From the NCBI GenBank assembly GCA_030533445.1, contig CM060065.1:21650474-21714473 (forward strand): a DNA stretch of 64,000 nt, written 5' to 3'. The notes below the pieces were generated by a model that saw nothing but the letters and a program-made list of their open reading frames with translations, ran no database searches and was not told where the DNA came from. Source of the stretch: Cyprinodon diabolis (lineage: Eukaryota; Chordata; Actinopteri; Cyprinodontiformes; Cyprinodontidae). Made by a program: the position numbers and the translations under genes. Positions 23,531 to 33,172 of this stretch are shown here, in pieces (the first letter of the stretch is position 1; each line of letters starts with the position of its first letter).

Positions 23531-23600
23531 GGCAAGGCAAGGCAAATTTATTTGTATAGCAAAATTCAGTACAAAGACAATGCAAAGTGCTTTACATGAT
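23531..23600 (+). repeat. Short dispersed tail repeat (GGCAAGGCAAATTTATTTG)
   Basis: This is a common fish repeat tail: GGCAAGGCAAGGCAAATTTA followed by the TTTGTATAGC and AAGTGCTTTACAT blocks. It is probably the 3' end of a SINE or LINE family that I cannot name with confidence. Confidence 0.55.
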
Positions 23601-23704
23601 TACATGATTTACATGATTAAAATATAGGAAAATAAAACAGAGTCAAAGCAAGTAGGAAAAAAAAGACAATTTTTAAAAAGAGACAATTTTGGCTAAAAAG
23701 CTTG

Positions 23705-25019
23705 TTAAAGGAATAGTACACCCAAAACATGATTAGCCTTCATTTTCTACTCACCCCCATGCTGAACAACACTCTGGAGTACTTTTTTGATATCTCAAAT
23801 GCATCTGGAAATCTGGGAGGCTTCTTGCTGTCTGCTGACATTCAAATAATGGAGGTCTATGGCGCCCGAGGCAGAAAGGTCCATAAAAGTCCACAAAAAA
23901 CGTGTCAATATTCCTCCATACTGCTCGTCCAATGTATTCCAAGTGTCCTGAGTGGGTAACGTCTAGGGGTGGGTATTGCCAAAGAAGTCACGATTTGATT
24001 TAAATCACGATTCACAGGCCACGATGCGATTCTATCACAATGCATCACGATACTTGAAATATTGCAATACATTGCAATATTTTCTCCTCCATGTTTTGTT
24101 TTTGAATGGCTAGGCACAGTAACCCGCGGCCGGAAATGCTTGTGACACAAGGCAGCGTGCGTCAACACATGTGCAGCGACATCTACTGGACTGGAAGTTG
24201 TATTACACTTGTTTTTGGCTGATGTTCACCAACCATTCATGCAATTTTATTTATTTATTTTTTAAAATTAATAATCGATACTTGGCGTCAAGAATCGATG
24301 CAGTAGATCACAAAAATTAGAATCACGATGCATCATCATGACGATTATTTTGCACACCCCTAGTAGCGTCCATAATTTACTCGAAACGAAGTCATTTAGA
24401 ATGTTTTTAGAGCATAAACAGTAGTGTATAGGATTTCCTAAAAGCGCGTTCACGAGTCTACGGAAACCGCGGCAGACCAAACCAGATGAAAGTGCGCATT
24501 CAGCTCGGCAAATAACTCATGCTCTTCCTCAACACTGAAGTCCTCAGACATTTTTCTTTCGTTGTTTCTTTCTTTGCACAGGTAAACAGCACATTTCTTC
24601 TTCTACGCTTGCTTTATCGGCAGAGCAGACGCTGAATGCGCACTTTCATCTGGTTTGGTCTGCCGCGGTTTCCGTAGACTCGTGAACACGCTTTTAGGAA
24701 ATCCTATACACTACTGTTTATGCTCTAAAAACATTCTAAATGACTTCGTTTCGAGTAAATTATGGACGCTACCCACTCAGGACACTTGGAATACATTGGA
24801 CGAGCAGTATGGAGGAATATTGACACGTTTTTTGTGGACTTTTATGGACTTTTCTGCCTCGGGCACCACCTCCATTATTTGAATGTCAGCAGACAGCAAG
24901 AAGCCTCCCAGATCTCCAGATGCATTTGAGATATCAAAAAAGTACTCCAGAATGTTGTTCAGCATGGGGGTGAGTAGAAAATGAAGGCTAATCATGTTTT
25001 GGGTGTACTATTCCTTTAA
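23705..25019. mobile_element. TTAA-flanked palindromic (fold-back) transposon
   Basis: TTAAAGGAATAGTACACCC at the left end is mirrored by its complement at the right end, and TTAA borders both ends. The right arm (24631-25019, 389 bp) pairs with the left arm (23705-24504) once a 399-bp insertion and its 8-bp duplication are removed (about 393 bp). The loop between arms is about 126 nt. No transposase is encoded. Similar TTAA-flanked inverted-repeat elements are known in fish (Angel/Kolobok-like); this assignment is by resemblance. The open frames within the arms are mirror images of each other and not genes. Confidence 0.85.
23964..24362. mobile_element. hAT-type MITE nested in the palindrome's left arm (399 bp)
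   Basis: The ends read TAGGGGTGGG and, reverse-complemented, TAGGGGTGTG. It is flanked by GTAACGTC (23956-23963) and GTAGCGTC (24363-24370), an 8-bp duplication with one mismatch. The undisturbed right arm of the host palindrome shows the empty site as GTAGCGTC. Eight-base duplication and TAGGGGTG ends are hAT features. The interior has ATCACGATGCATC-type motifs and no coding capacity. Confidence 0.88.
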
Positions 25020-25657
25020 AACCAAGGCATGCTGAATTAAATATCGGTTTTTCATGTAAGATGAGCCTTAATGCGAATGAACTGTAGCATTAGACGACCT
25101 CAAAAAATATGTGGGGGACAAAAGAATGAAACAATAACGCAAACTTGGTATGACCTGGCTCCCTTCCATGTTGCTTTAAATGGTTTACTTTCCTGATTTC
25201 TGTCAGATTGATGATATCATCAACGCTATCCCAGCGTGATGGCATCACCAGACACGCAGCAGTCGCCACACAGAGGCCACACACCTTGCCAGCGTAGGTC
25301 AGACCCGGCTATTTTTTGCCAATGGGAAGGAAGCCAAGTGTTAGGTGGTCAATTTCCCACTAATTTCAGTGGGAACTTACTTTACAGCTTTCACACAGTG
25401 AATGAGCAGCAGCTTAGCAGTGAAATGAACATTTCCATTCCATAAAGTGCAGCAGTGATCAAATGTAAACATTTGGGAGAAAAAAACAAACAAGGTGCAA
25501 AACGGACTGATATTGATATGGAAAGAGGCTTTTATATGATTTAAACTAAGCTTATTGCTAATTTTAAATGTAAAGGAACATGCATTTAAAGGTCTGTAGA
25601 TGGCTCACAACAGAGTGTTAATACAGAGAACCATTTCTGCAAAATGTTTTGGGAAGT
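25020..25657. other. Unremarkable intron stretch
   Basis: Nothing recognised. Confidence 0.4.
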
Positions 25658-26005
25658 GCCACTCAGTGGGTAGCACTGCTGCCTTGCAGTAAGAAGGTTC
25701 TGGGTTCGATTCCCGACCTGGGCTCTTTCTGTATGGAGTTTGCATGTTCTTGTGCATGCGTGGGTTCTCTCCAGGTACTCTGGCTTCCTCCCACAATCCA
25801 AAAACATCAGTGTTGGGTTAATTGATTTCTCTAAATTCTCCTTAGGTTTGAGTGTGTGAGTGCATGGTTGTTTGTCCTGTTTGTCTCTATGTTACCCTGT
25901 GATAGACTGGCGACCTGTCCAGGGTGTACCCCACCTCTTGCCCGTAAACAGCTGGAGATAGGCTCCAGCAGCGACAGCAGGAGTGACGGAAAATTGATGG
26001 ATATA
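25658..26005 (-). repeat. Dispersed fish repeat (complement of the 12.0-12.4 kb module)
   Basis: This is a complete-looking copy of the repeat in the reverse orientation to 12007-12385. Landmarks are GTTCGATTCCCGACC near 25705, CTTCCTCCCACAATCCAAAA near 25785 and GACTGGCGACCTGTCCAGG near 25905. The GTTCGATTCC block resembles a tRNA B box, suggesting a SINE-like origin, but this is an inference. Confidence 0.8.
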
Positions 26006-26814
26006 TGTTTTGGGCAACTTGTTGACTTAATGCTGTCAATGAATAAGGCTGTTTTGAGGGATGCAGGGGATTTAACCCAAAACCAGAAAGTATACCTAAT
26101 AAATGGGACAGTAAATATTCGCAACGAAGATGTTAGAGTGGCGCCATGGAGTATAAGATAATGGAGGTCTGTAATTTTCATCATAGGCAAACGTCTACTA
26201 AAAGAGCCAAAGGAGAAAAGAAAATGTAGGAAAACACACTGTAGGTTTTTGAAGAATATATTTGTCAATTACAGTGTCGCACACAAACAAGATGTCTGGC
26301 CCTCACAGATCAGTAGTTTCTTCTTTAAGGAGCTCTTCTGTCCTGCTCTCATTACCTGTATTTTTGGCCTCTGTCTGAACTCCTTATCCGTATAAAACAC
26401 ACCTGACCACTGCCTCTAACCGTCTAACTCTAAACCCAACTATATCTAAAAACAGAGCTGTCGACGGGAACCTGGAAGAGCATTTTAGGTCTACACTGGG
26501 CAGGGAAGAGTAAATCTACTTTAAAGAAGCAGGTTGGTGTGAATAAATCAACTTTGGGAGCAACTGTTAGAAAATAGAAGGCATAAAAGACATGATGATC
26601 TTCCACAACACAGAGCCCACAAGATCTCATGCCGTGGGGTCAAAATGATCATGAGAGTGGTAAGAATAAATTCCAGAACAACATGGAGGGACCTGATGAC
26701 TAACCTGCAGAGTGCTGACCAAAGAAACATCAGTAGCACACTAAACTGAGAAGAACTCAAACACAGCAGTCCTCCTGCTTAAACCAGTACATATTCAGAC
26801 CCAAGAATACCATA

Positions 26815-28426
26815 CAGGTGCTGGTCATAAAATTAGAATATCATGAAAAAGTAGATTGATTTCAGTAATTCCATTTAAAAAGTGAAACCTGTATATTATA
26901 TTCATACATTACATACAAACTCATATATTTCAGATGTTTATTTTGTTTAATTTTGATGATTACAAATGACAACAAATGAAAATCTCAAATTCATCATATC
27001 AGAAAATTAGAATATTACTGAAGACCAATAAAAACAAAGGATTTATAGAAATGTTGGCCAACTGAAAAGTATGAACATGAAAAGTATGAGCATGTACAGC
27101 ACTCAGTATTTAGTTGGGCCTCCTTTGGCCTGTATTACTGCAGCAATGCGGCGTGGCATGGAGTCGATCAGTCTGTGGCACTGCTCAGGTGTTATGATAG
27201 CCCAGGTTGCTCTAATAGTGGCTTTTAGCTCTTCTGAATTGTTGGGTCTGGTGTATTGCATCTTCTTCTTCACAATACCCCATAGATTTTCTATGGGGTT
27301 AAGGTCAGGAGAGTTTGCTGGCCAATTAAGAACAGGGATACCATGGTCCTTCAACCAGGTACTGGTAGCTTTGGCACTGTGTGCAGGTGCCAAGTCCTGT
27401 TGGAAAATGAAATCTGCATCTCCAAAAAGTTGGTCAGCTGCAGGAAGCATGAAGTGCTCTAAAACTTCCTGGTATGTGGCTGCGTTGACCCTGGACCTCA
27501 GAAAACACAATGGACCAACACCAGCAGATGACATGGCACCCCAAACCATCACTGACTGTGGAAACTTTACACTGGACTTCAAGCAACGTGGATGAAGTGC
27601 CTCTCTTCTTTTCCTCCAGACTCTGGGACCTTGATTTCCAAAGGAAATGCAAAATTTACTTTCATCAGAGAACATGACTTTGGACCACTCACCAGCAGTC
27701 CAGTCCTGTTTCTCTTTAGCCCAGGCAAGACGCTTCTGACGCTGTCTGTGGTTCAAGAGTGGCTTGACACAAGGAATGCGACAGCAGAAACCCATGTCTT
27801 TCATACGTCTGTGTGTGGTGGTTCTTGAAGCACTCACTCCAGCTGCAGTCCACTCTTTGTGAATCTCCCCCACATTTTTGAATGGGTTTTGTTTCACAAT
27901 CCTCTCCAGGGTGCGGTTATCTCTCTTGCTTGTACACTTTTTTCGACCACATCTTTTCCTTCCCTTCGCCTCTCTATTAATGTGCTTGGACACTGAGCTC
28001 TGTGAACAGCCAGCCTCTTTAGCGATGACCTTTTGTGTCTTGCCCTCCTTGTGCAAGGTGTCGATGGTCGTCTTTTGGACAACTGTCAAGTCAGCAGTCT
28101 TCCCCATGATTGTGTAGCCTATAGAACTAGACTGAAAGACCATTTAAAGGCTTCTGCAGGTGGTTTGAGTTAATTAGCTGATTAGAGTGTGGCACCAGGG
28201 GCCATCAATTTTGAACCTTTTCACAATATTCTAATTTTCTGATATGATGAATTTGAGATTTTCATTTGTTGTCATTTGTAATCATCAAAATTAAACAAAA
28301 TAAACATCTGAAATATATGAGTTTGTATGTAATGTATGAATATAATATACAAGTTTCACTTTTTAAATGGAATTACTGAAATCAATCTACTTTTTCATGA
28401 TATTCTAATTTTATGACCAGCACCTG
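26815..28426 (-). mobile_element. Intact Tc1/mariner element (CAGGTGCTGGTC family)
   Basis: This 1,612-bp element has inverted repeats of 202 bp (26815-27016 and 28225-28426) that are almost identical; where I compared them I found a single mismatch (AAACCTG against AAACTTG). TA duplications are at 26813-26814 and 28427-28428. Near-identity of the repeats and an open transposase argue for recent insertion. It is nested in an older Tc1 fossil. Confidence 0.96.
27103..28107 (-). CDS. Tc1-like transposase, intact (334 aa, DD34E)
   Basis: The chosen start is MGKTADLTVVQKTTIDTLHK (ATG at 28105-28107), the usual N terminus of this family; the frame continues 12 codons upstream to 28143. A helix-turn-helix lies at residues 8-45 (QSSVSKHIN), then a basic stretch GRKRCGRKKCTSKR at 49-62, which fits a nuclear localisation signal. 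The catalytic triad is D148 (MFSDESKF), D238 (FQQDLAPAHSA) and E273 ([11 protein letters not shown]), 34 residues between the last two. It ends GGPTKY. Length is normal and there are no interruptions. Confidence 0.95.
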   Translation of the reverse strand: MGKTADLTVVQKTTIDTLHKEGKTQKVIAKEAGCSQSSVSKHINREAKGRKRCGRKKCTSKRDNRTLERIVKQNPFKNVGEIHKEWTAAGVSASRTTTHRRMKDMGFCCRIPCVKPLLNHRQRQKRLAWAKEKQDWTAGEWSKVMFSDESKFCISFGNQGPRVWRKRREALHPRCLKSSVKFPQSVMVWGAMSSAGVGPLCFLRSRVNAATYQEVLEHFMLPAADQLFGDADFIFQQDLAPAHSAKATSTWLKDHGIPVLNWPANSPDLNPIENLWGIVKKKMQYTRPNNSEELKATIRATWAIITPEQCHRLIDSMPRRIAAVIQAKGGPTKY

Positions 28427-28772
28427 TACTGTACCTAAGGTGAAGCATGGGAGTGGAACATCATACTTTAGAGCTCTGTTTCTGCAAAGAAAATTTGACG
28501 AGTGATCCACTGCAAGGGGAGAATGAACAGGGCCTTGTATTATGAGGTTTTGATTACAGAGAGATTGAGATTGATTTGAAGCATCATTGGCATTGCCATT
28601 AAAATATATTCTTTAAAAATCATATAATGTTATTTCCTGGATGTTTATTTCCCCCTCATTTTGTCTCTCGAAGTTGAAGTGTACCTATGATAAATAATTA
28701 CCTCTCTGATCTTTATAAGTAGCAGAAATTTGCACAATCAGCGACTGACTGAACACTTTTTGCCTCATTGTA

Positions 28773-30329
28773 TGTGGTTAAAGCATAACATAAATTACCC
28801 TTTACAAGTAAACCTTCTGAACCCAAGCTTTTGTTTAGGGTGGGAAAGCTGAAAGAAAGATCAATGGATTTATGAGTCAAAGTGCTCTACATTATGCATA
28901 TGTTGAATAACTAACAGCAGTGATTTGGACACATCGGGGAAGATTGTGCTTCTACAACACTAAGACCAAGAAGTTGTGTTTGCATATAGCTTGGATGCCA
29001 AGTATTTAAATGGTATAACTTTAGAGCCCATCTTGAATGCAGAATTGATTTTATTACAGTCGTTTTTATTGCAATGTTTACATTTGTTCCTGATGTGAGA
29101 GTGTGGGTATGCTTATCAGATGGATGCCCTGTGGACAGCTGGATTGAGATGACTCATTCTTGCAACACATCTTTATTCAGTGTGTGTGCGCACGAGTCGG
29201 TGTGAGAAACAGGGCCAGCTACATAATCAGCAGCCTTTTTTTTTTTTTAAATATGGCTAGGATAATTATATAAAAATATTTATTAGAGGTCATTTTCCTT
29301 GCTTGACCAAGGTATAATTTAAATGTGTTTTATGGTAAATAACAAATTGAAATGTTTTTTTTTATACATGATACGGATATTCTCTTGTTTATGATGTGTA
29401 AAAATAAATCATCTAGGCATATGGACCTAAGTAATCCTGTAAAGTAAATTGGGTAATTCTATACTTTACCTGACACATGGTAGTTGAGGCAGAGACGAAA
29501 ATTATTGGCATCAACTTACCGGTTGTAAAATCCCTTCCAACGGTATTTTAAGGCAAGTCCTGTGGCAGAAACAACCCAAAGGTTATTAAAACCAGTTGGT
29601 AGGAAAACCCCTTTTTCTTTGTTTTGGTGAGTTATTCCTGTATCTTATATGAGATTTAATAAACTGATGTTGCACCTTTTCTAATCAACTAATTGTAGTA
29701 CATCATATGTAGCCAACATATTCTGTACTCCAATAAGGTTCTTTAGTTCTGAGTTGGGGCTCTCATTACTACTTTATTTCTTGGCTAATGTGGCAGGAAG
29801 GACCATGTCCACTTGATCTTACATGACTGTACTGGCCTCAGCCAGTAGCAGTTTTTTTTTTTGTGGCTAATTTCTCAGCGCTCGCTTATCATTCTGACTC
29901 TACATAGCCGAAGTAGACTGTGCTTCCTTAGAAAAAAACATAAAACTTGAATCTCTGTTCAGTACTTCATGAGCAGAGTGTTTGCAACACTTATTTTGCT
30001 TCACACGTTTTAAGAAACTCTAAAGGCCACAACGTTTCTCGCTTGGCAAAATCCAGACCTGACAAGGTGAACAATTAAATTTTATACTAATGTTAGTGCA
30101 TAAGTAACTATTTAAATAATTTGTGTTGAACCAAGGGCTTTTCTAGGCAGAGCCAACACTCGATTTCCCGTTTTAGAAAATGAAAGTGATTCAGATTAGT
30201 AGAAATCATTTGATGCAAAGCCTTTATTTTCTAGGTAGACGTAAAACAACAATTTGAAATGAAATGTCTCCCATCCGGAACATGGGTGACAAAACTAGTA
30301 TGGACTAGATAAACAGACTTTTTTGGCAT
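28773..30329. other. Unremarkable intron stretch
   Basis: No recognisable gene, RNA or transposon end. T-runs occur near 29238 and 29850. Confidence 0.4.
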
Positions 30330-30832
30330 TGTATTAGTATTGGACTGTAAAAAGCAGCTACGCAGTGAGTTGGCGCTACTCGGACTCGTCTATCCGGAAG
30401 TCAAATGAGTAGAAGAGGAATATGAAGCTCACTAGAGTGAAACGCGGTGCCTTGGCAATTTGTGCAATTTTGTGTGCTGAAAGCCCCAAAAAGGAAAGGC
30501 AACGACGTATTTGGACAAAGACATGGCTGAGCAAACGTGGCTACTACAGTCTGTCAATTTTGCAGAAAGAACTTTATTCCACTCGCACCCCTGCCATGCT
30601 TCTGTGTTTTCATCTGAGAGGAAGAAAAAGAAGAAGATTCCTTGTTTGCGCATGACCACAGAGCGATTTGCCCAACGCTGTTTGATTTTCTCCAGACCTC
30701 ACGATTCCAGGTCCGGAGGTCGCCGTGAGAGGCTGATTGCCCCTTGTTACCCTCTGTACGCTACACGACTCATGACCACGCTGAAAGTCGGGCTGAAAAG
30801 AGCAAAAAATCGTACAGTGTATGCCCGGCTGC
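30330..30832 (+). mobile_element. Harbinger-like element remnant, right part
   Basis: The segment ends with ATCGTACAGTGTATGCCCGG, the complement of the terminal motif seen at 31071 and matching the end at 62333. It contains the block GCGCTACTCGGACTCGTCTA near 30373 (recurring, degenerate, near 32420) and CCTCACGATTCC near 30697 (recurring near 62175). The left terminus is missing. Confidence 0.65.
30422..30600 (+). pseudogene. PIF/Harbinger transposase N-terminal fragment
   Basis: The peptide ALAICAILCAESPKKERQRR followed by IWTKTWLSKRG..SLSILQKEL resembles the conserved N terminus of PIF/Harbinger transposases (R-rich, W-x-K/R-PW-x3-R-x2-G, then L-x2-EL). The DDE domain is absent: the frame passes directly into terminal repeat sequence, so this is an internally deleted copy. 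Recognition is by motif only. Confidence 0.55.
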
Positions 30833-30918
30833 ACATGAAAGATGTGGTGGGCAGGAGATGCAAAACCTAGATTAACTGAATTAGATAATTGGGCAGCAAG
30901 GAAAACAAGAGTGGGCTT

Positions 30919-31070
30919 CATGGTGATATAGCACTGTTGTTTTGCAGGAAGAAAGTTCGGGTTTGATTTCCGGCCCAGGGTCTTTCTGCATGGAGTTTGC
31001 ATGCATTGGGAGCTCCGGTTCCCTCCCACAGTCCAAAAACATGACTGTTAGGTTAATTGGCTTCTCTAAG
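30919..31070 (-). repeat. Dispersed fish repeat, half copy
   Basis: This half copy of the repeat at 25658-26005 has landmarks CTTTCTGCATGGAGTTTGCATG and CCCTCCCACAGTCCAAAAAC. It stops at TTAATTGGCTTCTCTAA where a Harbinger-like terminus begins. Confidence 0.75.
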
Positions 31071-31168
31071 GGCAGGCATACACTGTACGATATTTTCAAT
31101 CGTTGTACTCAGCTACAGCACAAACTGTATGTGGAAAACGCAGGGTTTAAAAGTTCAAAGCTCACGAT

Positions 31169-32327
31169 TAGGGTTGCCACCTTTCAGAAATGGAAATAAG
31201 GGATGGGGGTCCTCTCCCGGAAAAGTTTGTATTTCTTAGATGCAATTTCCTGCATTTTAACCAAATTGTGTCCCGTTTCAGCTCAACACAGAACCATGCT
31301 TTTATTTTGATCTTTGAGCGTGGCTTGTATTTCTTGCAATAAGCTACAACCAATTAAAATAATTAATTAATAGAAATGTTAAGTTTGCACAGTATCATCG
31401 CACACAGAAATCCCCTCACAAAACCAATGGCATGCTTGGACTGGTGGAATTTCTTTAAGCTATAGGGAAGATTAACGGTATTATATTAAAGTTCTTTTTT
31501 TTGCTGATTTTAGGTTTATTTTGGTTGTTAGTTACCCAGTTTATTAAATTACTCACTTTGTTGTGATATACTTTTCCTGCCAACCAGCTGTGGCCCCCCA
31601 AGGTCTCTGGCCCCCACTTTGAAAACCACTGTCCAAGATCATGTTGGCTGTATGGATATTCAGACCAGCACAGCAGCTCCAGGACTACAAAGTAAATAAT
31701 ATGGCTCTGTGCATTAAAATAGAATATTGCAAATTCAATGGGCTCATTTGACAGCACCAATACTATTTTGTGCACTATTTTGAACATAGATGTTTGGATG
31801 AAAACACAAGAAAAAAGCTTCCTACTAGCGGTATTCATGTGTAAAGGTCTACGTATTTGTTTGAATACACCTGAGCAGGCCAGCTGGGCACTTGTAATGA
31901 ATAATGTTGCTATAGATGCTTCGAGTTGGCGTGCGCAGGTGCACAGTTTGTAGAACTAGAACTAAACTAGAACTAAACATGAGGACCGTCACCAGGAAAC
32001 CATGACAATCGCCCCAAGAAGAGAGATTACCGAGTGGAGAATGCTTTAGACAGACAACGTCATAAGGGGAAGGTGAATCAAGAACAGTAGAACTCTAAGC
32101 TCTAGCTACGAGAGGGAGGGAGAGAGAATCAGGACGGGCAGACATAGGTCACACAATAGTAGAGTGCTTCTGTGCACAAATGCCACCGAAATTACTGTTT
32201 TCTTTTTATTAGTTATTCGTGAAAATATGGAAAAGATAGCGACCCTTATCAGTTCATTACGGGATGCTTAATTTAACTTCCAAATACGGGCCGATTTCTG
32301 TATTTCAAGGGACCGATGGCAACCCTA
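31169..32327. mobile_element. hAT-type element nested in the Harbinger-like element (1,159 bp)
   Basis: The ends are TAGGGTTGCCA-like: TAGGGTTGCC on the left and, reverse-complemented, TAGGGTTGCC on the right. Flanks are CTCACGAT (31161-31168) and CTCACAAT (32328-32335), an 8-bp duplication with one mismatch. No transposase frame is present. Inside, 31540-31633 is a fragment of another hAT-like repeat ending CTTTGAAAACCACTG. Confidence 0.85.
31540..31633. repeat. hAT-like terminal fragment (CAGTGGTTTTCAAAG end)
   Basis: The segment CAGCTGTGGCCCCCCAAGG and CACTTTGAAAACCACTG at the right resembles the well-known hAT end CAGTGGTTCTCAAA. No partner terminus or duplication was found on the left, so it is a fragment. 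Confidence 0.5.
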
Positions 32328-32941
32328 CTCACAATGCTTGTTCTCACACTGTATGGCCTGATGCTCTGATGCAATCTAATTGCTCACACTGTACGTCCAA
32401 ATACCAAATGCCAAGAGATGGTGCTATTCGGATTTGTCAATCTGGAAGAAGGAGAAGATCTCCCTTGTACATTGCATGCGCAATGCCCAAGGTTCTGGTA
32501 AACCAGCTCAACTCGTAGATGCTTATAGCTCTGCTTCAACAGCAGGATTTGCTCCCGAACATCTCACAAGGGCCGACTGAACTTCAAACCCGCCTCTCGC
32601 TTATAGACTCCTGGAGATACCGGCCGGTACCGGCCACACCATGATTCTGACAGAATAAGTGAGTGAAGATGGAAGGGAAAAAAAAGATTGAGAACAGTTG
32701 AATGTGATCCAAATAATTACACAGACAAGAAAAGAAAATAATAAAACTAAAGTAGAACAGAACAAGTGGGAAGATCCTAAAAAAAATTAAACCTGACATG
32801 TTAGAAATAAACAGATAAATTAGATAGACATGACTAAAGAAAAGAAATTAGAAAGTTTTAAAAAACACCAAATAATATGAACATTGAACAATGGACATAT
32901 GTGAAAAATCAAATACAACAAAGGCAAGAACTTAAACCAGG

Positions 32942-33172
32942 AGGGCAGGTGTTAGTGGTTAGAGCAGGGCGCTATGGCTCTGAGAAGGTCGCAAATACCC
33001 AGTTTGATCCCCACAGCCTGCGCTCTGGCTCTTTGAGCAAGAAAGATCCCTAACCCCACACTGATCCCCAGGCGCTGCACAATGGCAGCCCACTGCTCCC
33101 CAAGGGGATGGGTCAAATGTAGGGAGGGAATTTCTCCACTTTGAGATTAATAAAGTTCAATTATTATAAAAA
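32942..33172 (+). repeat. tRNA-derived SINE, monomer
   Basis: An A-box-like sequence (GTTAGTGGTTAGAGC) is followed by a B-box-like AGTTTGATCCCC about 45 nt later, then a body (GGCAGCCCACTGCTCCCCAAG) and a tail (AATAAAGTTCAATTATTAT). It is a pol III-type SINE of the same family as the minus-strand dimer at 36703-37112. It lies in sense with mettl15. Confidence 0.75.

Larger units (their letters stand above)
26135..28770 (-). mobile_element. Ancient Tc1 fossil of the CAGTGGGGC family, split by a younger Tc1
   Basis: 26135-26814 and 28427-28770 are the two halves of one decayed element related to the copies at 1122 and 16728. Landmarks are TCTGTAATTTTCATCATAGG near 26166, an ATGATCATTTTGACCCCACGG block (complement) near 26625-26660 and GAACACTTTTTGCCTCATTG ending at 28770. 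The transposase is degraded throughout with many stops. The left terminus is no longer clear. A complete younger element occupies 26815-28426. Confidence 0.82.
31071..32600. mobile_element. Harbinger-like element, left terminus, interrupted
   Basis: The left terminus reads GGGCAGGCATACACTGTACG directly after the TAA of the host repeat; TTA/TAA is the Harbinger target. Sequence resumes after a nested element at 32328 with CTCACACTGTATGG and CTCACACTGTACG, then a degenerate copy of the block seen at 30373. The right terminus is not visible; the end coordinate is approximate. Confidence 0.6.

Noticed and set aside
24268..24882. Two near-identical 70-codon frames starting MVCRGFRRLVN
   Set aside because: They are the two arms of the palindromic element read on opposite strands, not duplicated genes.
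32942..33000. Possible tRNA gene
   Set aside because: A- and B-box-like sequences are present but no cloverleaf with a paired acceptor stem forms, and the sequence continues into a SINE body; the same holds for 36850-37112.
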